Source: Marivirga salinae (GTDB taxonomy: Bacteria; Bacteroidota; Bacteroidia; Cytophagales; Cyclobacteriaceae). Taken from it: a DNA stretch of 64,000 bases. Positions 26,710 to 35,177 of the stretch are shown here, piece after piece. The DNA lies in contig NZ_CP129971.1 of NCBI RefSeq assembly GCF_030503855.1, positions 1,185,501-1,249,500 on the forward strand. Reading direction: 5' to 3'. The notes under the pieces are model-generated. The model saw only the letters and a list, made by a program, of their open reading frames with translations, was not told the DNA's origin and ran no database searches. The first letter of the stretch is position 1. Each line of letters opens with the position of its first letter. A program made the position numbers and the translations under genes.

Positions 26710-26815
26710 GAATTGATAAAAAATAGTGATGAATTATATTGTTTTCTGTTGAAATAAATCCGTGAGAGCTATCCCCTTGAGGGGATTATAGGGGTGTTGT
26801 TCGAGAGAATTAAAG
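26710..26815 (+). repeat. Dispersed intergenic repeat, copy A
   Basis: An approximately 105-base AT-rich unit centred on CCCCTTGAGGGG, followed by AGGGGTGTTG. It aligns with copy C at 30071-30172 over most of its length, and its core is found inverted in copy B at 29983-30045. No coding capacity. Confidence 0.65.
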
Positions 26816-26991
26816 GTGTCTGCTAACAAAATGAAAAGAATAAAAATTAAAGCATCAAAACCAATTCTCAAAAACAATGACATGAATCAGCCTAGCTAAT
26901 GATTACCGTCATATTATTTAGAAGTCCAAAATTTTAAATTTGTTTAAGCATTTTATCTAAGCTAAAAAATAGCGGAGGAGAGTTATAAGAT

Positions 26992-27927
26992 ATGAACTTA
27001 GCAGAGAAAATCACACAACTGAAGGAAGAGAAAAATGCCGTTTTATTGGCGCATTACTATCAATATCCTGAAATTCAGGAAATAGCAGATTTTGTGGGCG
27101 ATAGTCTGGCATTGTCCAAAAAAGCATCTGAAACTGAAGCAGATATTATAGTTTTTGCAGGAGTACATTTCATGGGGGAAACGGCTAAGTTGCTGAGCCC
27201 TCACAAAAAAGTACTAATTCCCGATATGGCAGCAGGCTGTAGCTTGGCAGATTCCTGTTCAGCTGCTGATTTGGAAACATTGCGAAATGAATACCCGGAT
27301 CATATTGTAGTCACTTATATAAACTGCAGCGCAGAGGTGAAAGCCTTAAGCGATTATGTTTGTACCTCTTCCAATGCTGTAGAAGTGATTAATAATATCC
27401 CTAAAAATATCCCTATAATTTTTGCTCCCGATAAAAACCTAGGCAAATATTTAATCAAAGAAACTGGCAGAGATATGGTGCTTTGGGATGGTACTTGTGT
27501 GGTACATGAAGCCTTTTCTTTTGATAAATTATTAGATTTGGTACAAGCATATCCTTTAGCTGAAATTATTGCACACCCCGAGTCAGAGCCTCATTTTTTA
27601 AAAACAGCACATTTTGTGGGCTCCACAGCAGCCTTATTGAAATATGTTCAAACGTCTGATAAAACGGAATTTATTATTGCCACAGAAGTGGGCATTATTC
27701 ATGAGATGCAAAAGAAAGTTCCTCATAAAACCTTAATTCCCGCTCCTATTGATGAAGATAATACTTGCGCTTGCAGTGAATGCGCCTTTATGAAAGTCAA
27801 TACACTTCAAAAAATATATGACTGTTTGCTAAATGAAAGTCCTGAAATATTAATTGAAAATGCTGTACTAGACCAAGCGAGAAAACCTATTGAAGCCATG
27901 TTAGAATTTTCTTTTTCAGGGAAATGA
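26992..27927 (+). CDS. nadA: Quinolinate synthase NadA
   Basis: 311 residues. Condenses iminoaspartate and dihydroxyacetone phosphate to quinolinate using a [4Fe-4S] cluster. Landmarks: AHYYQYPEIQEIADFVGDS, MAAGCSLADSC, TYINCSAEVKAL, DGTCVVHE and CACSECAFMKVNTL, with the three cluster cysteines among these. GGAGGAG at 26974-26980 provides a strong ribosome binding site, unusual in this window. Overlaps nadB by four bases. Gives the cell a de novo NAD route beside the salvage cluster. Confidence 0.95.
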   Translation: MNLAEKITQLKEEKNAVLLAHYYQYPEIQEIADFVGDSLALSKKASETEADIIVFAGVHFMGETAKLLSPHKKVLIPDMAAGCSLADSCSAADLETLRNEYPDHIVVTYINCSAEVKALSDYVCTSSNAVEVINNIPKNIPIIFAPDKNLGKYLIKETGRDMVLWDGTCVVHEAFSFDKLLDLVQAYPLAEIIAHPESEPHFLKTAHFVGSTAALLKYVQTSDKTEFIIATEVGIIHEMQKKVPHKTLIPAPIDEDNTCACSECAFMKVNTLQKIYDCLLNESPEILIENAVLDQARKPIEAMLEFSFSGK

Positions 27928-29417
27928 AGACAGATATTTTAATTATTGGAAGTGGTCTTGCTGGAATGGCAACGGCTCTTTATTTAGCAGAACTACGTCC
28001 AGAATTGCAAATTGTGATTGTAAGCAAAGCAAAAAAGGACGAATCCAACACTAAATATGCACAAGGAGGAATTGCCGGAGTTGTTGAAACTAAAATTGAT
28101 AGTTTCGAGCAACATATTGAAGACACCATGAAAGCTGGTCATTATCTATCCAATAGGGAAATTGTGGAATTAGTGGTCAAATCTGCGCCTGATGGCATTA
28201 AAGATTTAGAAAGGTGGGGTGTAAATTTCGATTATGAGAAAGAAGGCACTTATGAATTAGGTCTTGAGGGCGGACATTCAAAACATCGGATTTTACATCA
28301 TAAGGACAGCACCGGTAAAGAGATTTATGATAAATTGAATAAGCAAGTTCAACAAAACGCTTCTATTCAGCTCATTAATAATTGCACGGCATTAGAGCTT
28401 AATAAAAATCAACAAAATCAAATTGAAGGAGCATTATTTTTAGATTTAGAAAGTAATCAGTTTTTCAATATTTCAGCCCCTAGAACTATTTTGGCAAGTG
28501 GAGGTATTGGTAGAATTTTTGGTCATACCAGCAATCCGGAAGTAGCTACTGCTGATGGTTTGGCAATGGCGATTCGGGCTGGAGCAGAATTAAGTAATAT
28601 GCACTTTGTACAATTTCATCCCACCCTTTTTTATAAAGCCAGTAAGGAAAAATCATTTTTAATTAGCGAAGCCTTACGAGGTTTTGGAGCTTATTTGGTG
28701 AACCAGGATGCTAAGCGATTTATGCAAAATTATGATGAAAGAGCAGAGTTAAGCCCTCGGGATATCGTATGTGGGGCTATTTTTAAGGAATTAGAGCATA
28801 GGAATGAGTCTAATGTATTTCTTGATTGTAGACATTTGAATCCAACTGACACTAAAAATAAATTTCCATTTATAGCTAAGAAATGTGAAGAGGAGGGATT
28901 AAATATCAATAAGGATCTTATTCCCGTGGTACCTGCTGCGCATTATCATTGTGGTGGAATAGCGGTTAACCAGTACGGTCAAAGCAATTTAGAAAATTTG
29001 TATGCAATTGGTGAAATAGCAGAAACAGGATTGCACGGGAAGAATAGACTGGCATCCAATTCATTGCTAGAGGCAGTGGTTTTTGCGAAAAAAGCTGCTC
29101 TTAAAATAATAAAGGAAATTCAAGTAATCGAATCAAAGAAGCACTCTGAAATAGAATTTATTGAGCTTTCAACGAAAGTTCATTCAAATATAAAAGCAGA
29201 AGAATATTTGGCAGCATTACAATCAGAAATGCAAAAATTAATAACAGTCTCAAGAGATAAGTCATCTTTATGCCAGATTCAAAATCAGATTGTTAGCTTG
29301 CAAGAGAATTTTGAAAATAATTTTCCAATTACCACATCAAGCCTTAAATTAATGGAAATCAGTAACATGTTGTTAGTGGCAGAGAAAATTGTGAATTCAG
29401 CCATCAATGATGTTTAA
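27924..29417 (+). CDS. nadB: L-aspartate oxidase NadB
   Basis: 497 residues. Flavoprotein that oxidises L-aspartate to iminoaspartate for NadA, using fumarate or O2. N-terminal FAD motif IIGSGLAGMATALYL, then TKYAQGGIAGV, the active-site stretch HRILHHKDSTGKEI, QFHPTLFY, SEALRGFGAYLVN and AAHYHCGGIAVN. Overlaps nadA (ATGA), so the pair is made together. Confidence 0.95.
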   Translation: MKTDILIIGSGLAGMATALYLAELRPELQIVIVSKAKKDESNTKYAQGGIAGVVETKIDSFEQHIEDTMKAGHYLSNREIVELVVKSAPDGIKDLERWGVNFDYEKEGTYELGLEGGHSKHRILHHKDSTGKEIYDKLNKQVQQNASIQLINNCTALELNKNQQNQIEGALFLDLESNQFFNISAPRTILASGGIGRIFGHTSNPEVATADGLAMAIRAGAELSNMHFVQFHPTLFYKASKEKSFLISEALRGFGAYLVNQDAKRFMQNYDERAELSPRDIVCGAIFKELEHRNESNVFLDCRHLNPTDTKNKFPFIAKKCEEEGLNINKDLIPVVPAAHYHCGGIAVNQYGQSNLENLYAIGEIAETGLHGKNRLASNSLLEAVVFAKKAALKIIKEIQVIESKKHSEIEFIELSTKVHSNIKAEEYLAALQSEMQKLITVSRDKSSLCQIQNQIVSLQENFENNFPITTSSLKLMEISNMLLVAEKIVNSAINDV

Positions 29418-29504
29418 TTATAAAATTCAGTATTTTAAAGATTCCAACGAAAAACCGATTCAGTAATATGGAAAAAAGAAAAGCCGCTTAAAAGAAAGGA
29501 AGAA

Positions 29505-29933
29505 ATGAAACCAGTGAGTAGAGATCATCACCATTCACTCTTGCTATGCTGGAAAATAAGAACTGCCTTTAAGAATAAAATTTCCGTTGAACGCGTGAAA
29601 AAATATGCGGATTGGTTTTATCAAGAGCATGTTTTACCCCACTTCGAATTGGAAGAGAAATATATTTTTCCTGTTCTTGGAAATGAAGATGAATTGGTAA
29701 AACAAGCTTTAGCAGAGCATAGGCGACTCAAAAGACTTTTTGAAAATGGAGAAGAGCCACTAAAGTCATTAAGTTTAATCGAAGAAGAATTGGAAAAGCA
29801 TATCCGCTTTGAGGAGAGGGTACTCTTTGAGAAAGTGCAAGAAATTGCCACTGACGGTGAACTCAAAGCCATTGAACTCCACCATGCTTCAGGAGAATTT
29901 AAAGAAAATACCGAGGATGTTTTTTGGGTGTAA
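29505..29933 (+). CDS. Hemerythrin-like di-iron protein
   Basis: 142 residues of the hemerythrin HHE family: DHHHSLLL, HVLPHFELEEKYIFPVL, AEHRRLKRLF, HIRFEERVLFEKV supply the usual His and Glu ligands for a di-iron site. It is soluble and cytoplasmic. In this nitrogen-oxide neighbourhood an O2- or NO-binding role is plausible. It follows nadB by 87 bases; whether it belongs to that operon is uncertain. Downstream lie two copies of a dispersed repeat. Confidence 0.85.
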   Translation: MKPVSRDHHHSLLLCWKIRTAFKNKISVERVKKYADWFYQEHVLPHFELEEKYIFPVLGNEDELVKQALAEHRRLKRLFENGEEPLKSLSLIEEELEKHIRFEERVLFEKVQEIATDGELKAIELHHASGEFKENTEDVFWV

Positions 29934-29982
29934 AAAGGGTACATACTATAATTTGAATAACAAATGCATGAAGTCTATTAAG

Positions 29983-30045
29983 GCTTTGACACCCCCCTTC
30001 GCCCCCCTCAAGGGGGGAGGCTCACGGAAATAGATTTTCCTGTTA
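29983..30045 (-). repeat. Dispersed intergenic repeat, copy B (inverted)
   Basis: Read on the minus strand: TTTCCGTGAGCCT, then CCCCCCTTGAGGGGGG and GGGGGGTGTC, matching the core of copy A. Lies downstream of the hemerythrin gene, facing copy C. Confidence 0.6.
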
Positions 30046-30070
30046 ATTTGATTTAACAATTTTGCCTGAT

Positions 30071-30172
30071 AATTGATAAAAAGTGATAAAACTTATTATT
30101 TCCTGCTAAAATAAATCTGTGCAACTGTCCCCTTGAGGGGACCACAGGGGTGTTGCTTGAGTTGATTAAAGT
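30071..30172 (+). repeat. Dispersed intergenic repeat, copy C
   Basis: AATTGATAAAAAGTGATAAA at the left, CCCCTTGAGGGG and AGGGGTGTTGCTTGAG at the right, in the same order as copy A 3.3 kb upstream. Not coding. Confidence 0.65.
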
Positions 30173-30200
30173 GATTTCAAGTTATATAGTAGAACAATAT

Positions 30201-30635
30201 TTACAACCTTAAAAAGGTCTCTCCTCTTTCCAATTTTTCTAGTAGAATCACCATATTAGTGTTTTCCAACATGCGTTTTAACTTTGTTCTTACTTCTTTA
30301 AATTGAAAGTGAATCGGACAGGGCTTTTCTTCAGAGCATTGACTTAATCCTAATCCACAGCCGTCATAAGTTTGTGAACCATCAATACAACGCACCACAT
30401 CTATTAGATAAACCTTTTCTTGCTGTTTTTTGCTTAGGCTAAACCCTCCATTGGGTCCTTTTATGGAGGAAACCAGGTCATCTTTCACCAATTTTTGCAA
30501 AATCTTGGCAGTAAAAGCTTCAGGGGAATCAATATTTTTGGCAATGTCTTTTAGTCCGACATTAGTGCCCTCTTTGCTTTTATTGGCAATATAAATTGTT
30601 GCTCTAATAGCGTATTCACAAGTTTTTGAAAACAT
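30201..30635 (-). CDS. Rrf2-family Fe-S regulator (NsrR/IscR type)
   Basis: 144 residues from ATG 30635 (the frame is open to 30656). Starts FSKTCEYAIRATIYIA, the classic Rrf2 opening, with a winged helix through KGPNGGFSLSK. Three cysteines C93, C100 and C106 (GCGLGLSQCSEEKPCPIH) are spaced CX6CX5C, as in [2Fe-2S]/[4Fe-4S] sensors IscR and NsrR. A NO-sensing NsrR role is attractive in this region, but RirA- or IscR-like functions cannot be excluded. Follows queD on the minus strand and probably shares its promoter. Confidence 0.83.
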   Translation of the reverse strand: MFSKTCEYAIRATIYIANKSKEGTNVGLKDIAKNIDSPEAFTAKILQKLVKDDLVSSIKGPNGGFSLSKKQQEKVYLIDVVRCIDGSQTYDGCGLGLSQCSEEKPCPIHFQFKEVRTKLKRMLENTNMVILLEKLERGETFLRL

Positions 30636-30668
30636 TATTTCTATTTTAAAAGGCAAATATAAGTAAAT

Positions 30669-31079
30669 TCATTTTTCCCATTCCCCAAAAGAGGTGGCTG
30701 TTTCAAATAGTTTCAACTTCTTTAGAAACACCGGTTTTGCTAATGAGTTCTCAATTTGGATTTTTATATATTCTATTAATCTTTCAACAGTAGGTTCATA
30801 TTCCATCCAAAATATTTTGCTATCAATATGCTGAGCTAGTTTAGTGTTTTCTTCATTACGCTTTAAAACCAATGCATGATCGAAAGTTTTAATCACTTTC
30901 TCATTAATAATCTGCTTCAATACCTTAAAATCAATGATCATGTCATTTTCTTGGATTTCTTCTGCTGAGACGGTTACTAATAAGCGATAGGAATGACCGT
31001 GAAGATGTCTACAGGCTGCCGGATGATTGCTAATACGGTGGGCAGTTTCAAAAGTAAATTCTTTAGTGATACTTATCAT
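30669..31079 (-). CDS. queD: 6-carboxytetrahydropterin synthase (QueD/PTPS family)
   Basis: 136 residues from ATG 31079. FTFETAHRISNHPAACRHLHGHSYRL holds the zinc histidines and the catalytic Cys, and DFKVLKQIINEKVIKTFDHALVL and PTVERLIEYI complete the PTPS pattern (motifs quoted only in part). QueD makes 6-carboxy-tetrahydropterin for queuosine. The 33-base gap to the Rrf2 gene suggests joint transcription. A -7 element (CAAATTTA on the plus strand, 31098-31105) and a GGAT-like box lie upstream. Confidence 0.85.
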   Translation of the reverse strand: MISITKEFTFETAHRISNHPAACRHLHGHSYRLLVTVSAEEIQENDMIIDFKVLKQIINEKVIKTFDHALVLKRNEENTKLAQHIDSKIFWMEYEPTVERLIEYIKIQIENSLAKPVFLKKLKLFETATSFGEWEK

Positions 31080-31123
31080 GAAATTTAAATTAAGAGCCAA
31101 ATTTAATAATATTACACATAAGA

Positions 31124-31137
31124 AGATAAAAACATCC
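31124..31137. promoter_or_regulatory. GGAT-N6-ATCC-like box upstream of queD
   Basis: AGAT-AAAAAC-ATCC, identical to the nirK box except for the first base. Lies 19 bases upstream of the minus-strand -7 element of queD and in the divergent region with nrdD. Confidence 0.45.
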
Positions 31138-31153
31138 TTTAATATTTTTTAGG

Positions 31154-31326
31154 TTTCCAGTTTTCTGGAAAATAACTTTAAATTCATTCTTTTTCCAGTG
31201 TGGATAAGTGAGCTGCTTCAGCGCCTTGCTTGCTTTTTTTGTTTAATGAAGCAGATAAAGCAAGCGTTTGTATATAGTTGATAGTTAGTGTATTAAACTT
31301 TAATTTTTACTGAATCCGCTTGCTTT
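31154..31326. other. Highly structured intergenic region with alternative stems upstream of nrdD
   Basis: This 360-base gap between queD and nrdD has no gene. TTTCCAG (31154-31160) can pair with CTGGAAA (31165-31171), which can instead pair with TTTTCCAG (31191-31198). CTGCTTCA (31213-31220) pairs with TGAAGCAG (31247-31254), interleaved with GCTTGCTTT (31228-31236) and AAAGCAAGCG (31257-31266), and the latter also matches CGCTTGCTTT (31317-31326) exactly. It might be a regulatory RNA leader or degenerate repeats. Confidence 0.4.
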
Positions 31327-31340
31327 CCTTTCGTTTTTGT

Positions 31341-31409
31341 GGATAAATAAAGACCTGAACATCCTTTGAATTAAGATATTAATAATCTTATATTCGGATA
31401 TACATATCC
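31341..31409 (+). promoter_or_regulatory. nrdD promoter region with two GGAT/ATCC boxes
   Basis: GGATAAATAAAGACC followed by TGAACATCC (31341-31364) has the same ends as the nirK box with a longer spacer. TATATTCG (31389-31396) resembles a -7 element. GGAT-ATACAT-ATCC (31396-31409) is a second exact GGAT-N6-ATCC, 31 bases before the ATG. Confidence 0.5.
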
Positions 31410-31440
31410 TGTAATAATGAGGTAAAAAAAACTAATCAAT

Positions 31441-33549
31441 ATGGAAAATTATGTAATCAAAAGAAACGGGGAATACCAGCCTCTCAAGCATTATAAAATT
31501 GAAGATGCTATCAAAAGAGGATTCAAAAGTGTGGGTGTTGAATATGATGTTATTATCTTAAAAAGTGTCTTAGAAAGGTTGGAAGAAAAAACCACTTGGG
31601 CAGTAGAAGAAATACAAGATATCATTGAATTGCAGCTTTATCATTATCACTATTTTAAAGTGATGCGTTCTTTTATGCTTTATAGGCATACTCGCAAACT
31701 TCAAAGGAATAAAAAGAAAGGAATAAAGCACGATACCACTTGGGTGGATAGCACCCAAACAATTAAAGAGTATATCGGAAAAGATGATTGGCGAATTAAT
31801 GCCAATGCCAATACTTCCTATTCAAATGCTGGCTTGGTGAATAATGTGGCGGGAAAAGTGATTGCTAATTACTGGCTTGATAAAGTTTACAATAAGGAAG
31901 AAGGCTATGCCCACCGAAATGGCGATATCCATATTCATGATTTGGATTGCTTGACGGGTTACTGTGCAGGTTGGAGTTTGAGGGTTTTGTTAAATGAAGG
32001 TTTCAATGGTGTTAGAGCAAGGGTAGAAAGCAAACCTCCAAGCCATTTCCGAGAAGCGCTCGGCCAGATGGCTAATTTTTTAGGCATTCTCCAGAGTGAA
32101 TGGGCAGGTGCTCAGGCTTTCAGTTCTTTTGACACTTACCTTGCGCCCTATGTTTTCAAAGATCAATTGACCTACAAAGAAGTATTAAAAGGTATCCGCA
32201 GTTTTGTTTATAATTTGAATGTTCCTGCCCGTTGGGGACAGTCTCCTTTTACCAATATCACACTTGATTGGGTAGTTCCGGAAGATTTGAGAGAACAAAT
32301 CCCAACTAAAAAGGATCAACATCTTTTCTCCAATAATCAAGACGAAGCCTTGAGGCAAAAAGCCAAAGAAAGAGGGGCGAACACAATGGAAGAGCTGACC
32401 TATCAGCACTTCAAAGAAGAAATGGATATGATCAATAAGGCTTATTATACGGTTATGACAGAAGGAGATGCCAATGGACAACCTTTTACCTTTCCAATTC
32501 CTACCGTAAATATCACCGAGGATTTTGACTGGCATGGTAAGAATACTGATATACTGTTTGAGAATACAGCTAAAATTGGCTCCTCCTATTTCCAGAATTT
32601 TATTGGGAGTCAATATACCTATGACGAAGAGGGCAATAAAATTGAAAATCCATTGGCTTATAAACCCAATGCAGTAAGAAGTATGTGCTGCCGTTTGCAA
32701 TTGGATTTAAGAGAATTGCTAAAAAGAGGAAATGGCTTGTTCGGAAGTGCGGAAATGACCGGAAGCATAGGCGTGGTTACCATCAATATGGCTAGGCTGG
32801 GCTATTTATACAAAGGGAATGAATCCGCCTTTTACGAAAGACTTGACTTTTTACTGGATATCGCCAAATCTACTTTGGAGAAGAAAAGAAAATTCATTCA
32901 GGAAATGTATGACAGAGGCTTGTATCCCTATACAAAACGCTATCTGACTCATTTCAGGAATCATTTTTCTACTATTGGGGTGAATGGAATGAATGAGATG
33001 ATCCGGAATTTTACTGATGATGAATATGACATCACTTCTCATCAAGGCATGAAATTATCTTCTCAAATTCTGGAATATATCAGAGGAAGAATGAAGCAAT
33101 ATCAGGAAGAAACAGGCAATTTATATAATCTGGAAGCCACGCCTGCGGAAGGGACCACTTACCGATTTGCTAAAGAAGATAAAAAGCGGTTCCCTGATAT
33201 ACTGCAAGCCGGAATGGAGGAGAATATTTATTATACCAATAGCTCTCAAATTCCTGCTAGCCACACAGATGATCCTTTTGAAGCATTAATGCTCCAAGAT
33301 GATCTACAATGTATGTATACCGGTGGAACAGTTTTACACCTATACATGCGTGAAAAAATAAGTTCTGCGGAAGCTTGTCGTAATTTGGTAAAGAAAGTGA
33401 TGACCAATTTCAAGCTCCCTTACATTACAGTAACTCCAGTATTTAGCATTTGCCCAACGCACGGATATTTGACTGGAGAGCATGAATATTGTCCGAAATG
33501 CGATGATATTTTGAAAGAGCAATTAGAAGTAGAAGAAACTGAATTATAA
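31441..33549 (+). CDS. nrdD: Anaerobic ribonucleoside-triphosphate reductase NrdD, main chain without glycyl-radical tail
   Basis: 702 residues. Reduces NTPs to dNTPs without oxygen. An N-terminal ATP cone (VIKRNGEYQPLKHYKIEDAIKRG, quoted in part) is followed by the ten-stranded barrel (GDIHIHDLDCLTGYCAGWSL; NLNVPARWGQSPFTN; AVRSMCCRLQLDLRELL with the catalytic cysteines), and the zinc-binding CPTHGY and CPKC near the end. The frame then stops at EVEETEL; the RVxGY glycyl-radical segment that normally closes NrdD is absent and is encoded by the next small gene. GGAT/ATCC boxes precede it. Confidence 0.93.
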   Translation: MENYVIKRNGEYQPLKHYKIEDAIKRGFKSVGVEYDVIILKSVLERLEEKTTWAVEEIQDIIELQLYHYHYFKVMRSFMLYRHTRKLQRNKKKGIKHDTTWVDSTQTIKEYIGKDDWRINANANTSYSNAGLVNNVAGKVIANYWLDKVYNKEEGYAHRNGDIHIHDLDCLTGYCAGWSLRVLLNEGFNGVRARVESKPPSHFREALGQMANFLGILQSEWAGAQAFSSFDTYLAPYVFKDQLTYKEVLKGIRSFVYNLNVPARWGQSPFTNITLDWVVPEDLREQIPTKKDQHLFSNNQDEALRQKAKERGANTMEELTYQHFKEEMDMINKAYYTVMTEGDANGQPFTFPIPTVNITEDFDWHGKNTDILFENTAKIGSSYFQNFIGSQYTYDEEGNKIENPLAYKPNAVRSMCCRLQLDLRELLKRGNGLFGSAEMTGSIGVVTINMARLGYLYKGNESAFYERLDFLLDIAKSTLEKKRKFIQEMYDRGLYPYTKRYLTHFRNHFSTIGVNGMNEMIRNFTDDEYDITSHQGMKLSSQILEYIRGRMKQYQEETGNLYNLEATPAEGTTYRFAKEDKKRFPDILQAGMEENIYYTNSSQIPASHTDDPFEALMLQDDLQCMYTGGTVLHLYMREKISSAEACRNLVKKVMTNFKLPYITVTPVFSICPTHGYLTGEHEYCPKCDDILKEQLEVEETEL

Positions 33550-33572
33550 TTTAAACTTAAAACAGAAATAAC

Positions 33573-33734
33573 ATGGAGGCACAAGTAAAAACAGCAACGA
33601 AATTAGAGCGAAATAGTGAATTACGAACAAAATGCTTGGTTTATACTCGAGTAATGGGCTATCACCGACCGGTAGAAAGCTTTAATATTGGTAAAAAAGG
33701 GGAACATAAAGAGCGAAAACATTTCAATGAGTAA
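33573..33734 (+). CDS. Separate glycyl-radical domain of NrdD (53 residues)
   Basis: Short gene, 24 bases after nrdD, starting ATG 33573 with GGAGG just inside. The protein has CLVYTRVMGYHRPVESFN, in which RVMGY (26-30) is the glycyl-radical motif with Gly29 as the likely radical site, and NIGKKGEHKERKHF resembles the last residues of NrdD from other bacteria. As the main chain lacks this part, the two must assemble to form a working enzyme. It overlaps nrdG by eight bases (the ATG at 33727 lies in its last codons), so it is made with the activase. Confidence 0.85.
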   Translation: MEAQVKTATKLERNSELRTKCLVYTRVMGYHRPVESFNIGKKGEHKERKHFNE

Positions 33735-34416
33735 GGGAAAACCTATATATGATATTACGCCATTCACACTTCTGGATTATCCGGATAAAACAGCCTGCAT
33801 CGTATGGTATGCAGGCTGTAATATGCGCTGTGGCTATTGCTACAATCCTGATATTGTGTTGGGGAAAGGCAAAATATCCATCGATGAAGTGCTTCAATTT
33901 TTAAAAAGCAGAAAAGGACTTCTAGATGGCGTAGTCATGAGTGGAGGAGAATGCACTATGCATCCTTCTTTAACTGATTTTGCATTAGAGGTGAAAGCCT
34001 TAGGCATGGAAGTGAAAATAGACACCAATGGAAGCAGACCAGAAGTGCTGAAAAAACTCTATGAAAATGGCACATTGGATTATGTAGCACTTGATTTTAA
34101 AGCAACACCTCAAAAATTCCATTCTATCACCAAATCAGACTTATTCTCACCTTTTGAAAAAAGTCTGTATTTTCTGATTAAAAATAATATCTCATTTGAA
34201 GTCAGGACAACAGTTCATTCTGAGCAATTAAAAGCCGAAGATATTTTGAGTATGAGGCAGTTTTTGGAGACCAAAGGATATGATGGTAATTATTACTTGC
34301 AACACTTCACCAATAACAGCAAAACCATAGAATCTTTAGCTGATTCAGATCATAAAGAGTTTGATCGTAATCTTTCGTCTGACCGTGTACAGGTAAAGAT
34401 TAGGGAAAGTATATAG
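33727..34416 (+). CDS. nrdG: Anaerobic ribonucleotide reductase activase NrdG (radical SAM)
   Basis: About 229 residues from ATG 33727, overlapping the glycyl-radical gene; a longer reading from 33688 lies inside that gene. CNMRCGYC is the CxxxCxxC motif of radical SAM enzymes, and GVVMSGGECTMHPSL and VKIDTNGSRPEVL follow. It cleaves SAM to place the radical on the glycine of NrdD. Longer than E. coli NrdG and closer in size to the NrdG2/PflA-like group. End of the operon. Confidence 0.9.
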   Translation: MSKGKPIYDITPFTLLDYPDKTACIVWYAGCNMRCGYCYNPDIVLGKGKISIDEVLQFLKSRKGLLDGVVMSGGECTMHPSLTDFALEVKALGMEVKIDTNGSRPEVLKKLYENGTLDYVALDFKATPQKFHSITKSDLFSPFEKSLYFLIKNNISFEVRTTVHSEQLKAEDILSMRQFLETKGYDGNYYLQHFTNNSKTIESLADSDHKEFDRNLSSDRVQVKIRESI

Positions 34417-34458
34417 CCATCAAGTTATTTTTATTTTTGTAAATAAACATATATCTTA

Positions 34459-34502
34459 ATGACTTAAGTCATGATTAGCCGTAAAAGTATGTACTACATT
34501 TG
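34459..34502 (+). promoter_or_regulatory. FNR-like box and -7 element of the nrf operon
   Basis: ATGAC-TTAA-GTCAT (34459-34472) is a perfect 14-base palindrome. TACATTTG (34495-34502) is an exact TAnnTTTG. Their centres are 33 bases apart, placing the box near -43. Confidence 0.75.
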
Positions 34503-34520
34503 GATTAGAAATCATTAAGA

Positions 34521-35177
34521 ATGGATTTACTCAAACCCATAAAAAAATTTCTTACTAGAATAGGTCTGGAACCCGGACGCAAATGGAAAAAAGTAGCTAT
34601 TGTTTCTTTTGCGGCATTAGTGGGCTTGGGTTTTTATATATTAAAGGTTAGCCATGCAGTTTCCTATCTTTCTGATGATCCTCAGGCTTGTGTAAACTGC
34701 CATATTATGATGCCGCAATATGTAACCTGGAATCATAGTTCTCACAGGGAAGTAGCCACATGCAACGGCTGTCATGTTCCTCACGATAATATTTTTAATC
34801 AATATTTCTTTAAAGCTAAAGATGGTTTATACCATGCATCAGTATTTACAATGCGTGCTGAACCACAAGTTATCCAAGCATTGGAAGCCTCTCAGGCAGT
34901 TATTCAAAGTAATTGTATCAGGTGCCATGAAGATCAGGTGACCGATGCTAAAATGGGAGCATTTGTAGAAGATCATCATTCCAAAAGAACAGATAGAACC
35001 TGCTGGGAGTGCCACAGGGATGTGCCCCATGGTAGAGTTAAAAGTCTTTCATCTGTAGGGAGTCAAATTGAACCTATTAAAATGCATGTGCCAGAAGACC
35101 GGGAGATTATACCAAAATGGCTTAAAGAATCCATGAAAGAAGAAAAATCGCAGAAACCTAAAACTATATCACCATGA
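34521..35177 (+). CDS. nrfH: Cytochrome c nitrite reductase small subunit NrfH
   Basis: 218 residues. One N-terminal transmembrane anchor (VAIVSFAALVGLGFYILKV) and four heme c sites: CVNCH, CNGCH, CIRCH and CWECH, as in the NapC/NirT quinol dehydrogenases. It takes electrons from menaquinol and hands them to NrfA. Overlaps nrfA by four bases. The tail of about 40 residues after the last heme is longer than in short NrfH forms. Confidence 0.95.
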   Translation: MDLLKPIKKFLTRIGLEPGRKWKKVAIVSFAALVGLGFYILKVSHAVSYLSDDPQACVNCHIMMPQYVTWNHSSHREVATCNGCHVPHDNIFNQYFFKAKDGLYHASVFTMRAEPQVIQALEASQAVIQSNCIRCHEDQVTDAKMGAFVEDHHSKRTDRTCWECHRDVPHGRVKSLSSVGSQIEPIKMHVPEDREIIPKWLKESMKEEKSQKPKTISP

